This document shows, in pieces, positions 1 to 6,558 of a stretch of DNA of 12,576 bases. Position numbers and translations under genes: made by a program. The stretch is taken from positions 1-12,576 of the forward strand of contig JALSIF010000251.1 in NCBI GenBank assembly GCA_026981635.1, in the 5' to 3' direction. The DNA is from a bacterium. Its GTDB lineage: Bacteria; 4484-113; JALSIF01. The notes under the pieces were generated by a model. The model was not told the origin of the DNA. It searched no databases and worked only from the letters and a program-made list of their open reading frames with translations. Every line of letters begins with the position of its first letter. Position 1 is the first letter of the stretch.

Positions 1-931
1 CCACCCCCTCCACCCCGCCAAACTCGTCCACCACCACCGCCAGGTGCTGGTGGGCCCGCTGCATGTGGGTGAGGGCGTCGGTCAGGGTGAGCATCTCGGG
101 CAGGAAGAGGGCGGGGCGGCACACCTCTCCCACCGGCCGCTTGCCCCGCCCCTCCAGAAGCTCCTTGGCCAGGTCCTTGAGGAAGCTCACCCCCTTGATC
201 TCGTCCCGCGAGCCGGCAGTGACTGGAATGCGACTAAATCCGCTGGCCAGGTGGGTCTCCAATGCATCTCTGACCGGGGTCTCATCGCCTACCATCACCG
301 TCTCGGTGCGGGGAGTCATCACATCCTTGACGGTAAGCTCATGGGCGCTCAGGGTGCGGGTGAGGATGGCGGAGATGGGCTGGGGAAGTTTGCCCCGCCG
401 GGCGCTCTGGCGCACCAGCACGGCCAGCTCCTCGCGGGTGATGCCGCTCTCCTCCCGCACTCCCAGCAGGCTCACCAGCGGGCTTACCACCAGGTCAATG
501 AGCCGGTTTACCGGCCAAAGCAGGGTGGCCAGCAGGCGGATGGGCAGGGCGGTGAGGCGGGCGAAGGTGTTGGGGTAGAGGACGGCGAAGGTCTTGGGGA
601 TCACCTCCCCAAACAGCACCACCAGCACCGTGGTGAGCAGGGTGGCCACCACCGCCCCCCGGCCCAGTCCTATCACCTGGGCGAGCACCACGGTGGCCAG
701 GGAGGCCAGCGCCAGGTTGACCACGTTGTTGCCCACCAGGATGGTGGAGAGCATCTCCTGGGGGCGGTTGAGCAACCAGAGGGCGGCGCGGGCGGTGCGG
801 TCACCCCTGCCCGCCTTCTCCTCCAGAAGCTCCGCCCTAAGCCTGAGTAGGGAGACCTCGCTGCCCGAGAAGAAACCGGACAGGAAGAGGAGCGCCAGGA
901 AGAGCAGGGCCTCCAGGCCGACCTCGCTCAC
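1..931 (-). CDS. CNNM/DUF21 and CBS-domain membrane protein (HlyC/CorC family), 3' end outside window
   Basis: Reading the minus strand from a GTG at 931 gives 310 codons open to the window edge. The N-terminus is hydrophobic and carries the family hallmark FFSGSEVSLL near residue 20, followed by several membrane segments including GNNVVNLALASLATVVLAQV and FGEVIPKTFAVLYP; this is the CNNM (DUF21) transmembrane domain. DVMTPRTETVMV opens the first CBS domain, and the second CBS domain ends at the window edge with HLAVVVDEFGGVEG. Relatives are about 420-440 residues, so roughly 110-130 residues, including the C-terminal CorC/HlyC domain, are missing. Family members are proposed Mg2+/cation exporters or regulators; the old name haemolysin is probably misleading. 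The GTG is preceded by AGGGGGTGA at suitable spacing. It lies 75 nt downstream of yebC on the same strand, so co-transcription is plausible. Family assignment is secure; the transported ion is not. Confidence 0.93.
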   Translation of the reverse strand, partial: MSEVGLEALLFLALLFLSGFFSGSEVSLLRLRAELLEEKAGRGDRTARAALWLLNRPQEMLSTILVGNNVVNLALASLATVVLAQVIGLGRGAVVATLLTTVLVVLFGEVIPKTFAVLYPNTFARLTALPIRLLATLLWPVNRLIDLVVSPLVSLLGVREESGITREELAVLVRQSARRGKLPQPISAILTRTLSAHELTVKDVMTPRTETVMVGDETPVRDALETHLASGFSRIPVTAGSRDEIKGVSFLKDLAKELLEGRGKRPVGEVCRPALFLPEMLTLTDALTHMQRAHQHLAVVVDEFGGVEGV

Positions 932-1006
932 CGCCTACTCACCCCCTGGGGAGTGATCAGGCCACTATCGGGAGGTTCAGGCTCCATGGGCTCTCTTTCC
1001 GCCTCT

Positions 1007-1762
1007 CTACTTGACCTCCGGCGAGGCCATGATCTCCTCGGGCAGGTCAACGTTGGTGTAGACGTTTTGCACGTCGGGGTGGTCTTCCAGCTCGTCAACC
1101 AGCCGGAGGAGCTTCCTCACCTCGTCTAGGTCGGAGAGCTCAACCATGTTTTCAGCCGCCATGATGATGCCGGAGGACTTCACCTTGGCCCCCGCCTCCT
1201 CCAGGCTCTGCCTGACCTTGGCAGTTAGCTGGGGTTCGCAGTAGATCTCCACGATATCGCCGCCGATCTCAAAGTCGTCCGCCTCCGCCATCACCACCAG
1301 CTCCAGGATCTCGTCCTCACCCATCTCTCCCCGCTCAATCACCACCGACCCGCGGGGGGAGAACTGCCAGGCGACGCAGCCGGTCTCCCCTAGGGAGCCG
1401 CCGTGGCTCTTGAAGATCCTTCTAATTTCGGGGAAGGTGCGGTTGCGGTTGTCGGTCAGGGCCTCAACCATGAGGGCGCTTCCCCCCGGACCGTAGCCCT
1501 CATACCAGAGGCGCTCGTAGTGGTCCTTCTCCTTCTCGCCCGCGGCGCGCCTTATGGATTCCTCAATCTTGTCCTTGGGCAGGCCGTTGTCCCGGGCGCG
1601 CTGGATTGCCTGGGCGAGGACGTAGTTGCTCTCCGGGTCGGGGCCGCCCTCACGCACCGCCACCATAATCTCCCGCACCAGCTTGGAGAAGAGCTGCCCC
1701 TTCTTCTTGTCCTGGGCCGCCTTGCGGTGCTTGATGTTTGCCCACTTGCTATGTCCAGCCAT
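1007..1762 (-). CDS. yebC: YebC/PmpR family translation factor (TACO1-like)
   Basis: This 251-residue protein begins MAGHSKWANIKHRKAAQDKK, the diagnostic YebC/TACO1 opening. It continues with the conserved YEGYGPGG, VEALTDNRNRT and the glycine-rich GGSLGETGCVAWQF segment; length is normal for the family. Members were long annotated as transcriptional regulators (PmpR), but YebC proteins are now understood to bind ribosomes and relieve stalling at proline-rich stretches. I chose the ATG at 1762 because family proteins start at this Met; a TTG two codons upstream (1768) would add only two residues. No convincing Shine-Dalgarno precedes it. The gene is divergent from mazG across a short shared control region and is followed by the CNNM/CBS gene rather than by ruvC, a common yebC neighbour in other bacteria. 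Confidence 0.97.
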   Translation of the reverse strand: MAGHSKWANIKHRKAAQDKKKGQLFSKLVREIMVAVREGGPDPESNYVLAQAIQRARDNGLPKDKIEESIRRAAGEKEKDHYERLWYEGYGPGGSALMVEALTDNRNRTFPEIRRIFKSHGGSLGETGCVAWQFSPRGSVVIERGEMGEDEILELVVMAEADDFEIGGDIVEIYCEPQLTAKVRQSLEEAGAKVKSSGIIMAAENMVELSDLDEVRKLLRLVDELEDHPDVQNVYTNVDLPEEIMASPEVK

Positions 1763-1806
1763 AACCAACCACGAGCGCAGATGAATGCCCTTTGCGCTCC
1801 GTCTAT

Positions 1807-1815
1807 ATTCTAGCT
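1807..1815 (-). promoter_or_regulatory. Putative -10 element for yebC
   Basis: Minus-strand AGCTAGAAT lies 45-53 nt upstream of the yebC ATG. The hexamer TAGAAT matches the sigma-70-type consensus at 5 of 6 bases. No good -35 is seen at 16-18 bp. On the plus strand the same bases contain TATATT (1804-1809), a possible -10 for mazG, so the two divergent -10 candidates overlap. Placement would leave an untranslated leader of about 40 nt for yebC. Confidence 0.35.
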
Positions 1816-1839
1816 ACCCTAGAAGCCCCTCGCTAGGGT
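1816..1839. promoter_or_regulatory. 7-bp inverted repeat in the yebC/mazG divergent region
   Basis: ACCCTAG (1816-1822) and CTAGGGT (1833-1839) are perfect inverted repeats separated by 10 bp. The arms are centred about 11 bp apart edge to edge and 17 bp start to start, close to one and a half helical turns. The element lies between the two divergent genes, next to the overlapping -10 candidates. It could be an operator for a dimeric regulator or a small hairpin in the mazG leader. Which, if either, is unknown. Confidence 0.35.
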
Positions 1840-1866
1840 TTGGCAGAAGATTAGGGAGCGTTAGAT

Positions 1867-2340
1867 ATGAGCCAGGGCTATCACTTTCCGCCGGTTGACC
1901 CCAAGGAGCTTACCCAGGGCCCCGCCCCGAGGGGCGGCGAGCGCTTCATGCAGCTCTACCGCCTTATGGCCTACCTGCGCTCGCCCAAAGGCTGCCCCTG
2001 GGACCGGGAGCAGACCATCTTTACCCTCCGGCGCTACGTGAAGGAGGAGAGCGAGGAGCTGATTGTTGCCATAGACCGTCTGGAGAGGGAGGAGAGCGAG
2101 GAGAACTACCGGAGGCTCATTGACGAGCTGGGCGACCTTCTGCTGCAGATCCTCTTTATCTCCCAGATCCTGGAGGAGCAGGGGAGGGGGGATGTGTTTG
2201 AGGTGATGGAAGCCCTGCGCAGGAAGCTGGTCCGCCGCCACCCCCACGTCTTCGGCAAGGCCAAGGCCGACACCCCGGAGGAGGTCAGAAAGACCTGGGA
2301 GGAGCTAAAGCAGCTTGAGCAGGAGGGCAAGCTGGACTGA
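1867..2340 (+). CDS. mazG: Single-domain MazG nucleoside triphosphate pyrophosphohydrolase
   Basis: This 157-residue protein matches the N-terminal half of MazG. LRSPKGCPWDREQT (residues 37-50) is the family signature. The metal-binding helices carry KEESEE (EExxE: E60, E61, E64) and DELGDLLLQ (E87, D90), and RRHPHVFG follows near residue 105. MazG hydrolyses NTPs or dNTPs to NMP plus pyrophosphate with Mg2+, and is proposed to clean the nucleotide pool or lower (p)ppGpp. Escherichia coli MazG has two such domains in about 263 residues; here only one is present, as in many other bacteria, and the frame is intact. AGGGAG at 1853-1858 sits 8 nt before the ATG. The gene is divergent from yebC. 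The protease genes begin 69 nt after its stop from what looks like their own promoter, so it need not be part of that operon. Confidence 0.94.
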   Translation: MSQGYHFPPVDPKELTQGPAPRGGERFMQLYRLMAYLRSPKGCPWDREQTIFTLRRYVKEESEELIVAIDRLEREESEENYRRLIDELGDLLLQILFISQILEEQGRGDVFEVMEALRRKLVRRHPHVFGKAKADTPEEVRKTWEELKQLEQEGKLD

Positions 2341-2365
2341 GCGGCCCTCAGGCGGGGGGTATAAT
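2337..2365 (+). promoter_or_regulatory. Probable promoter of the protease operon
   Basis: A perfect TATAAT lies at 2360-2365, 44 nt before the first protease ATG, in the only sizeable gap of this gene cluster. At a 17-bp spacer the -35 position (2337-2342, CTGAGC) matches TTGACA at only 3 of 6 bases and overlaps the mazG stop codon. The perfect -10 in otherwise GC-rich DNA is the main support. Transcription would begin near 2372. Confidence 0.55.
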
Positions 2366-2369
2366 CCCT

Positions 2370-2399
2370 TGCCGGATCTTTACCGGCCAAATTCCGGCA
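2370..2399 (+). promoter_or_regulatory. Leader with mutually exclusive CCGG hairpins
   Basis: TGCCGG at 2370-2375 can pair with CCGGCA at 2394-2399 (6 bp), or its GCCGG with CCGGC at 2383-2387 (5 bp, 7-nt loop). The element would form the extreme 5' end of the protease mRNA if the TATAAT at 2360 is used. It may protect the transcript or affect translation; the stems are short and chance is possible. Confidence 0.3.
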
Positions 2400-2409
2400 C
2401 CACGAGCAG

Positions 2410-4035
2410 ATGGAGATGAAGAGAATCGCCTCACCGCTAGCTCGGCTTTTTCCCCTGGCTCTGATCCTTATCCTCCTCTGGGCTTCTTCCCCTGGTGCCC
2501 AAGTGCCTCCTGCCCTGCCCGAAGTGATCGTAAAGTTCAGGGAAAGCCGCACCTTCTCCTCCCTCCTTGCCACCTTCCCCGAGGCTGAAGCGGTCCTGCC
2601 CCTAAGGAGCCAGGGCGGTGAGGTGCTCATCAGAGCGCGCGACTTTGAGGAGCTAAGCCGCCTCATTGAGCGTCTGGAGGCAAGCGGCCAGGTGGAGTAC
2701 CTGGGGGTAAACGTGGTAAAGACCCTCTCCAGCTTCATCCCCCAAGACCCTCTCTTCTTCAACGGCTTTCCCGACCAGATCAAGTTTGAGAACCAGTACT
2801 ACCTCCAACTCATCCGCGCCCCCCAGGCCTGGGAGGTGACCACCGGTTCCGACCAGGTGGTGGTGGCCCTGATTGACAGCGGGGCGGAGCTCAATCATCC
2901 CGACCTTGCCCCCAACCTGTGGGTGAACCAGGCCGAGGCCAGCGGGGAACCTGGAGTTGACGATGACGGCAACGGCTGGGTGGACGACCTGCACGGGGTA
3001 GATGTGACCTGCAACACCGCCCCCGGCAAGCAGTCCTCCGACTGCACCCCAGAGGAGGTTCAGCCCATTGACAAGGAGCTGGCGGTGACTGGTGGCCACG
3101 GGCTGGCGGTGGCGGGGCTCATTGCGGCGGTCACCGACAACGGCATCGGCATGAGCGGCGTGGCTGGCGGCGGCAATGGTGGCAGCGGTATCCGCCTGAT
3201 GGTGATCCGCACCGGCACCACCCAAATTACGGTGGCCGACGAGATTGAGGCCATTGACTACGCCATTCAGATGGGGGCCGACATCATCAACATGAGCTTT
3301 GGCGGCGCCTCGGGCGGTGCTCCCGAGGAGAATGCGGTCAACCGCGCCTGGGATGCCGGAATCGTGCTGGTGGCGGCCAGCGGCAACAAGGGGGCCAACC
3401 CCAGCGTGGTCTACGAGTTTCCCGCCGGCTTTGACCGCGTGATCGGGGTGGGTGCCACCACCATCCTGCCCAACCCCGACGGTGGTCCGGTGGGGGAGAC
3501 CCTGGCCACCTTCACCAAGTGGGACCCCAACCGGGACGCCCAGTCCCTGGTGGCCCCCGGCTACGACATGGTCAGTCTGGCCCCCGACGGAAAGTACCGC
3601 ACCATGAGCAGTGAAAGCTGCACCCTCAAGGGGTTTGAGATTCGCCTCTGCGGCACCTCCTTTGCTACTCCCTTAGTGACCGGCGTTGCCGCCCTGGTGA
3701 GGTCGGCCAACCCCCTGATCAACAACGTCCAGGTTCGCCAGATACTTGAGACCACCGCCGACGACCTAGGTGACCCGGGCTACGACCGAAAGTACGGCTT
3801 TGGCCGGGTCAATGCCCAGCGGGCGGTGGCTGAGGCTGTAAACCGCAAGCTCACCGGTGACCTCAACGGTGACGGGGTGGTGGACGAGGCCGACCTGGAT
3901 GAGCTTCGCACCCGCTACGGCGCCCGCCAGGGCCAGTCCCAGTACAACCGCGACATGGATCTCAACGGGGACGGGGTGATTGACGAGCTTGACGCCCTGA
4001 TCATCGGCCAGCACTACGGTGAATCGGTCCAGTAG
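2410..4035 (+). CDS. Secreted S8 subtilisin-like serine protease with C-terminal dockerin-like domain (first of tandem pair)
   Basis: The 541-residue precursor has a signal peptide (basic start MKR, hydrophobic core about residues 11-25, likely cleavage near SSPGA/Q). An I9-like propeptide follows (about 35-110, beginning EVIVKF). The S8 catalytic domain has Asp156 (VALIDSG), His230 (GGHGLAVAG), oxyanion Asn326 (ASGNKG) and Ser417 (GTSFATP). An insertion VDDDGNGWVDDLHG (183-196) looks like a calcium loop. The C-terminus (about 482-537) has two EF-hand-like loops, DLNGDGVVDEAD and DLNGDGVIDELD, as in type I dockerins. Cys201/212 and Cys404/414 could form disulfides. All catalytic residues are present, so it should be an active exported endopeptidase. 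ATG 2410 has a weak ribosome-binding site; ATG 2416 is an alternative. The end overlaps the next protease gene by 17 nt. The dockerin's partner is unknown. Confidence 0.94.
   Translation: MEMKRIASPLARLFPLALILILLWASSPGAQVPPALPEVIVKFRESRTFSSLLATFPEAEAVLPLRSQGGEVLIRARDFEELSRLIERLEASGQVEYLGVNVVKTLSSFIPQDPLFFNGFPDQIKFENQYYLQLIRAPQAWEVTTGSDQVVVALIDSGAELNHPDLAPNLWVNQAEASGEPGVDDDGNGWVDDLHGVDVTCNTAPGKQSSDCTPEEVQPIDKELAVTGGHGLAVAGLIAAVTDNGIGMSGVAGGGNGGSGIRLMVIRTGTTQITVADEIEAIDYAIQMGADIINMSFGGASGGAPEENAVNRAWDAGIVLVAASGNKGANPSVVYEFPAGFDRVIGVGATTILPNPDGGPVGETLATFTKWDPNRDAQSLVAPGYDMVSLAPDGKYRTMSSESCTLKGFEIRLCGTSFATPLVTGVAALVRSANPLINNVQVRQILETTADDLGDPGYDRKYGFGRVNAQRAVAEAVNRKLTGDLNGDGVVDEADLDELRTRYGARQGQSQYNRDMDLNGDGVIDELDALIIGQHYGESVQ
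3859..3987 (+). repeat. Direct repeat encoding the two dockerin calcium loops
   Basis: Two 30-bp units, at 3859-3888 and 3958-3987, match at about 26 of 30 positions and are 99 bp (33 codons) apart. Each encodes a DLNGDGV[VI]DE loop. A diverged third relative occurs at the end of the neighbouring protease gene (5492-5521), where the stretch ATTGACGAGCTTGAC is identical to that after the second unit. The pattern reflects internal duplication within the dockerin-like domain followed by duplication of the whole gene. Confidence 0.7.
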
Positions 4036-5608
4036 GCTCTACGCAGGATCGGCCCTGCTGGCGCTAATGCTCGTGCTTCTTCTCGTAGCTCCCGCCCTCC
4101 CCGGTCAGATTGACTTTCTCCTCCCCGATACCGCTGGAAAGGGGTTCACGGACAAGGTTCGGGCTCTCTCCTCCCTCCGGGATGTTGCCCAGAGCTACTC
4201 CTTTACCGCTCCCAGCGGGCGAAGGATCACGGTGCTAAGGGTGAGCGATGATGGGGTGGGGGAGGTAGCCGAGCGCCTAGATGAGCTGGGCCTTGACTAT
4301 GTGATTGACTATCCCCCCCGCCGCCTCCACTACGTCCCCAACGACCCCCTGGTGGGGGCAAGGGTCCCCTTAAGTAGCCTCAACTACTCCATCCCCTACC
4401 ACCTCACCCTGATCGGCGCCTTCCTCACCTGGGACCACTGGCCCGGCGCCCAGGGGGTGATCACCGCGGTGCTAGATACCGGCTTTGACACCTCCCACCC
4501 CGACCTGGCGAGCAACCTGTGGACCAACCAGGCAGAGAAACTGGGCCTTCCCGGGGTGGATGACGACGGCAACGGCTACGTGGACGATCTGCACGGCTAT
4601 GACTTCGTCCACCGCACCGCCGCTCTGAGAAAGCTTGACCCCATAACCGGCATAAGCCACGGAACGGCGGTGGCCGGCCTGATCGGTGCGCGGGGGGACA
4701 ACGACCAGGGGATCGCCGCTCTGGCCGGCGGGGTGAAGGGCAGGGTGGGAACTCAGCTGATGCTTCTTGCGGTGGTGGACGATGAGGGAAAGATTCCCCT
4801 GGCAGCCGAGCTTGAGGCCATCGCCTATGCCATATCCCAGGGGGCCAAGGTGATCAACATGAGCTTCGGCGGCAGGACCACCACCCCGCTGGAGGCGGAG
4901 GAGCTTTCCGCCGCCAGCAAGGAGGCTCTGCTTGTCGCCTCGGCGGGCAACTACAACCCCGGCCTGGAGAACCCCTGGCCGGTGGACTATCCGGCCCGCT
5001 ACCCCTCGGTGGTGGCGGTGGGGGCCACCGAACTGAGGTCGCGCCTGCCGGGTCGCTTCTACGAGGACCTGGCGGTCTATTCCCGCTACCAGCCGGGGGA
5101 GCGGGTCATAGAGCTCACCGCCCCCGGCACCGGCATGATCACCACCGCCTGGGACGGCAAGTACCACCGCCCCGGCTTTGACCCGCCCCTGGCTGCCCTC
5201 AAGGGGACCTCCTTTGCCGCCCCTCTGGTCAGCGCCGCCGCCGCCATGCTGTTTGCCAACCTGCCCAGCGACTCGCCGGCCGAGGTGCGCGCCGCCCTCC
5301 ACCGGCTGGTGGACGACCTGGGGGAGCCCGGCCCCGATCCCCGCTTCGGCTATGGCCGCCTGAACCTTGCCCGCATGTTTCGCCCCGCCGGCGACGCTGA
5401 CGGGGATGGCGAGGTCACCGACCGGGACCTGGAGCTGGTCGCCTCCCTGTTCGGCGCAAGGCAGGGTTCCCCCCGCTACGATCCCCAGGCCGACCTCAAC
5501 GAGGATCGGGTTATTGACGAGCTTGACTGGCTGATGGTGGCCGCCAACTACCGGCCCCCGCCGGAGGATAATGGGAGCGGTGAGGGAGAGGGTTCCCCAG
5601 GTGGCTAA
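4019..5608 (+). CDS. Secreted S8 subtilisin-like serine protease with C-terminal dockerin-like domain (second of tandem pair)
   Basis: The 529-residue precursor has a signal peptide (NRSSR basic start, hydrophobic residues 10-27, likely cleavage after ALPG), a propeptide-like region to about residue 110, and an S8 domain with Asp153 (AVLDTG), His214 (ISHGTAVAG), Asn311 (ASAGN) and Ser398 (GTSFAAP). It shares the calcium-loop insertion VDDDGNGYVDDLHG (180-193) with its upstream neighbour. The C-terminal dockerin-like region has DADGDGEVTDRD (459-470) and a degenerate second loop DLNEDRVIDELD (492-503), in which Arg497 replaces the usual Gly. It has no cysteines, unlike its partner, and ends in a Gly/Glu/Ser-rich tail. 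The GTG start at 4019 lies inside the end of the upstream gene with no clear ribosome-binding site, which suggests translational coupling; an ATG at 4068 would remove the signal peptide's basic part. The pair look like an old tandem duplication. Confidence 0.93.
   Translation: MNRSSRLYAGSALLALMLVLLLVAPALPGQIDFLLPDTAGKGFTDKVRALSSLRDVAQSYSFTAPSGRRITVLRVSDDGVGEVAERLDELGLDYVIDYPPRRLHYVPNDPLVGARVPLSSLNYSIPYHLTLIGAFLTWDHWPGAQGVITAVLDTGFDTSHPDLASNLWTNQAEKLGLPGVDDDGNGYVDDLHGYDFVHRTAALRKLDPITGISHGTAVAGLIGARGDNDQGIAALAGGVKGRVGTQLMLLAVVDDEGKIPLAAELEAIAYAISQGAKVINMSFGGRTTTPLEAEELSAASKEALLVASAGNYNPGLENPWPVDYPARYPSVVAVGATELRSRLPGRFYEDLAVYSRYQPGERVIELTAPGTGMITTAWDGKYHRPGFDPPLAALKGTSFAAPLVSAAAAMLFANLPSDSPAEVRAALHRLVDDLGEPGPDPRFGYGRLNLARMFRPAGDADGDGEVTDRDLELVASLFGARQGSPRYDPQADLNEDRVIDELDWLMVAANYRPPPEDNGSGEGEGSPGG
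5583..5592 (+). promoter_or_regulatory. Ribosome-binding site that supports the GTG start at 5601
   Basis: AGGGAGAGGG lies 8 nt before the GTG at 5601, inside the end of the second protease gene. The alternative ATG at 5571 has GGAGG only 3 nt upstream, closer than usual. The GTG also yields a signal peptide of normal length. Confidence 0.5.
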
Positions 5609-6509
5609 CCGAGTCCTTTACACCGTCGCCCTGGCCTTTTTGGGCCTGGTGCTGTTTGCCGCCTGCCCCAGCCTCCAGAAGCCCCCCCTGGGAAGCAAGG
5701 GCAACCCGGTGGTGATGGCGCTGGTTCCCTCCTCGGAGAGTGAGAAGCTGGTGAGCACCATAAAGCCCATCGCCGACTACCTGAGCCGGGAGAGCGGGGT
5801 GGAGGTGGTGGGCAAGGTGCTGCCCACCTACATGGCGGTGGTGGAGGCGATGGGCAGCGGCCAGGTCCAGATCGGATGGCTTCCTCCCCTGGCCTACGTG
5901 CTGGCAAGCGACCGCTACGGGGTAAAGGTGGTACTTAAGGCGGTGCGAAACGGCAAGGCTACCTACCAGGGCCAGATCCTGGTGTCGGAAGATAGCCAGA
6001 TCCAAAAGCTTTCCGACCTCAAGGGGAAGCGCATCGCCTTCGTTGACCCCGGCTCCTCCAGCGGCTACCTATATCCCCGTGCCATGCTGATGAAGCAGGG
6101 GATTGACCCGGAGCGGGACATGCGGGTGGTCTTTGCCGGCAGCCACGATGCGGCGGTGCTCGCCCTCTACAACGGCTCGGTGGATGCCGCCGCCTGCTAC
6201 GTGGATGTGCGCAAGCGGATGAGTGAGCGCTTCCCCGACATCTTTGACCGCACTAGGGTGCTTGCAGTAACCGACCCCATTCCGGCTGATTCGGTCTCGG
6301 TGGTGCCCGACCTTCCCCCTGAGATGGAGCAGAAGCTTATTGCCGCACTGGAGAAGCTTGCCCGCGATCCCGAGGGCAGGCGGCTGATCTATGAGCTCTA
6401 TGAGATTGAGGATCTGGTGCCCGCCTCCGACCGGGACTTTGACCCGGTGAGGGAGATGGCGAGAACCCTGGGGCTGGACCTGGAGAGCCAGCTCAGGCAG
6501 AAGAATTAG
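5601..6509 (+). CDS. PhnD-type phosphate/phosphite/phosphonate substrate-binding lipoprotein (orphan)
   Basis: From GTG 5601 the protein is 302 residues: a lipoprotein signal ANRVLYTVALAFLGLVLFAAC with acylated Cys22, then a periplasmic-binding fold. PhnD-family features are MALVPSSESEKL at the start of the mature domain, GWLPPLAYVLA, DLKGKRIAFVDPGSSSGYLYP (about 139-159; the Ser-rich loop matches the oxyanion-binding loop), and GSHDAAVLALYNGSVDAA (180-197), where His182 is a likely ligand contact. Such proteins deliver phosphonates, phosphite or related anions to an ABC importer. No permease or ATPase gene lies beside it. It overlaps the protease stop by 8 nt, so it is co-translated with the proteases. 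It could serve a transporter elsewhere, feed a sensor, or bind a different ligand. An in-frame ATG at 5571 would add 10 residues before the signal peptide. Confidence 0.88.
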   Translation: MANRVLYTVALAFLGLVLFAACPSLQKPPLGSKGNPVVMALVPSSESEKLVSTIKPIADYLSRESGVEVVGKVLPTYMAVVEAMGSGQVQIGWLPPLAYVLASDRYGVKVVLKAVRNGKATYQGQILVSEDSQIQKLSDLKGKRIAFVDPGSSSGYLYPRAMLMKQGIDPERDMRVVFAGSHDAAVLALYNGSVDAAACYVDVRKRMSERFPDIFDRTRVLAVTDPIPADSVSVVPDLPPEMEQKLIAALEKLARDPEGRRLIYELYEIEDLVPASDRDFDPVREMARTLGLDLESQLRQKN

Positions 6510-6510
6510 C

Positions 6511-6526
6511 CCCGCCTGGGGGCGGG
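6511..6526 (+). terminator. GC-rich hairpin after the binding-protein gene
   Basis: CCCGCC and GGCGGG (6511-6516 and 6521-6526) form a 6-bp all-GC stem with a TGGG loop, starting 1 nt after the stop codon. It is followed by CCTTCT rather than a T run, so it is at best a weak terminator or an mRNA stabiliser dividing the upstream genes from the symporter. A TAGAAT at 6532-6537, without a recognisable -35, could restart transcription. Confidence 0.25.
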
Positions 6527-6558
6527 CCTTCTAGAATTCCCCCGGGAGGAGGAAGGAA

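Noticed and set aside
44-850. 268-codon plus-strand open frame at the left end
   Set aside because: It lies opposite the clear CNNM/CBS protein on the minus strand and reads as Gly/Gln/His-rich complement sequence.
1840-1868. TTGGCA plus AGATAT at 17 bp as a mazG promoter
   Set aside because: The -10 would overlap the mazG start codon, so the transcript would lack the chosen ATG. The AGGGAG ribosome-binding site also argues for an upstream start.
4472-5302. 276-codon minus-strand open frame opposite the second protease
   Set aside because: It is antisense to the catalytic Asp, His and Ser motifs of the S8 protease and shows no domain of its own.
5571-5600. ATG at 5571 as the start of the binding protein
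   Set aside because: Its GGAGG is only 3 nt away, and it adds charged residues (GAVRERVPQ) before the signal peptide. The GTG at 5601 has a better-spaced site and gives a normal lipoprotein signal. The longer form is not excluded.
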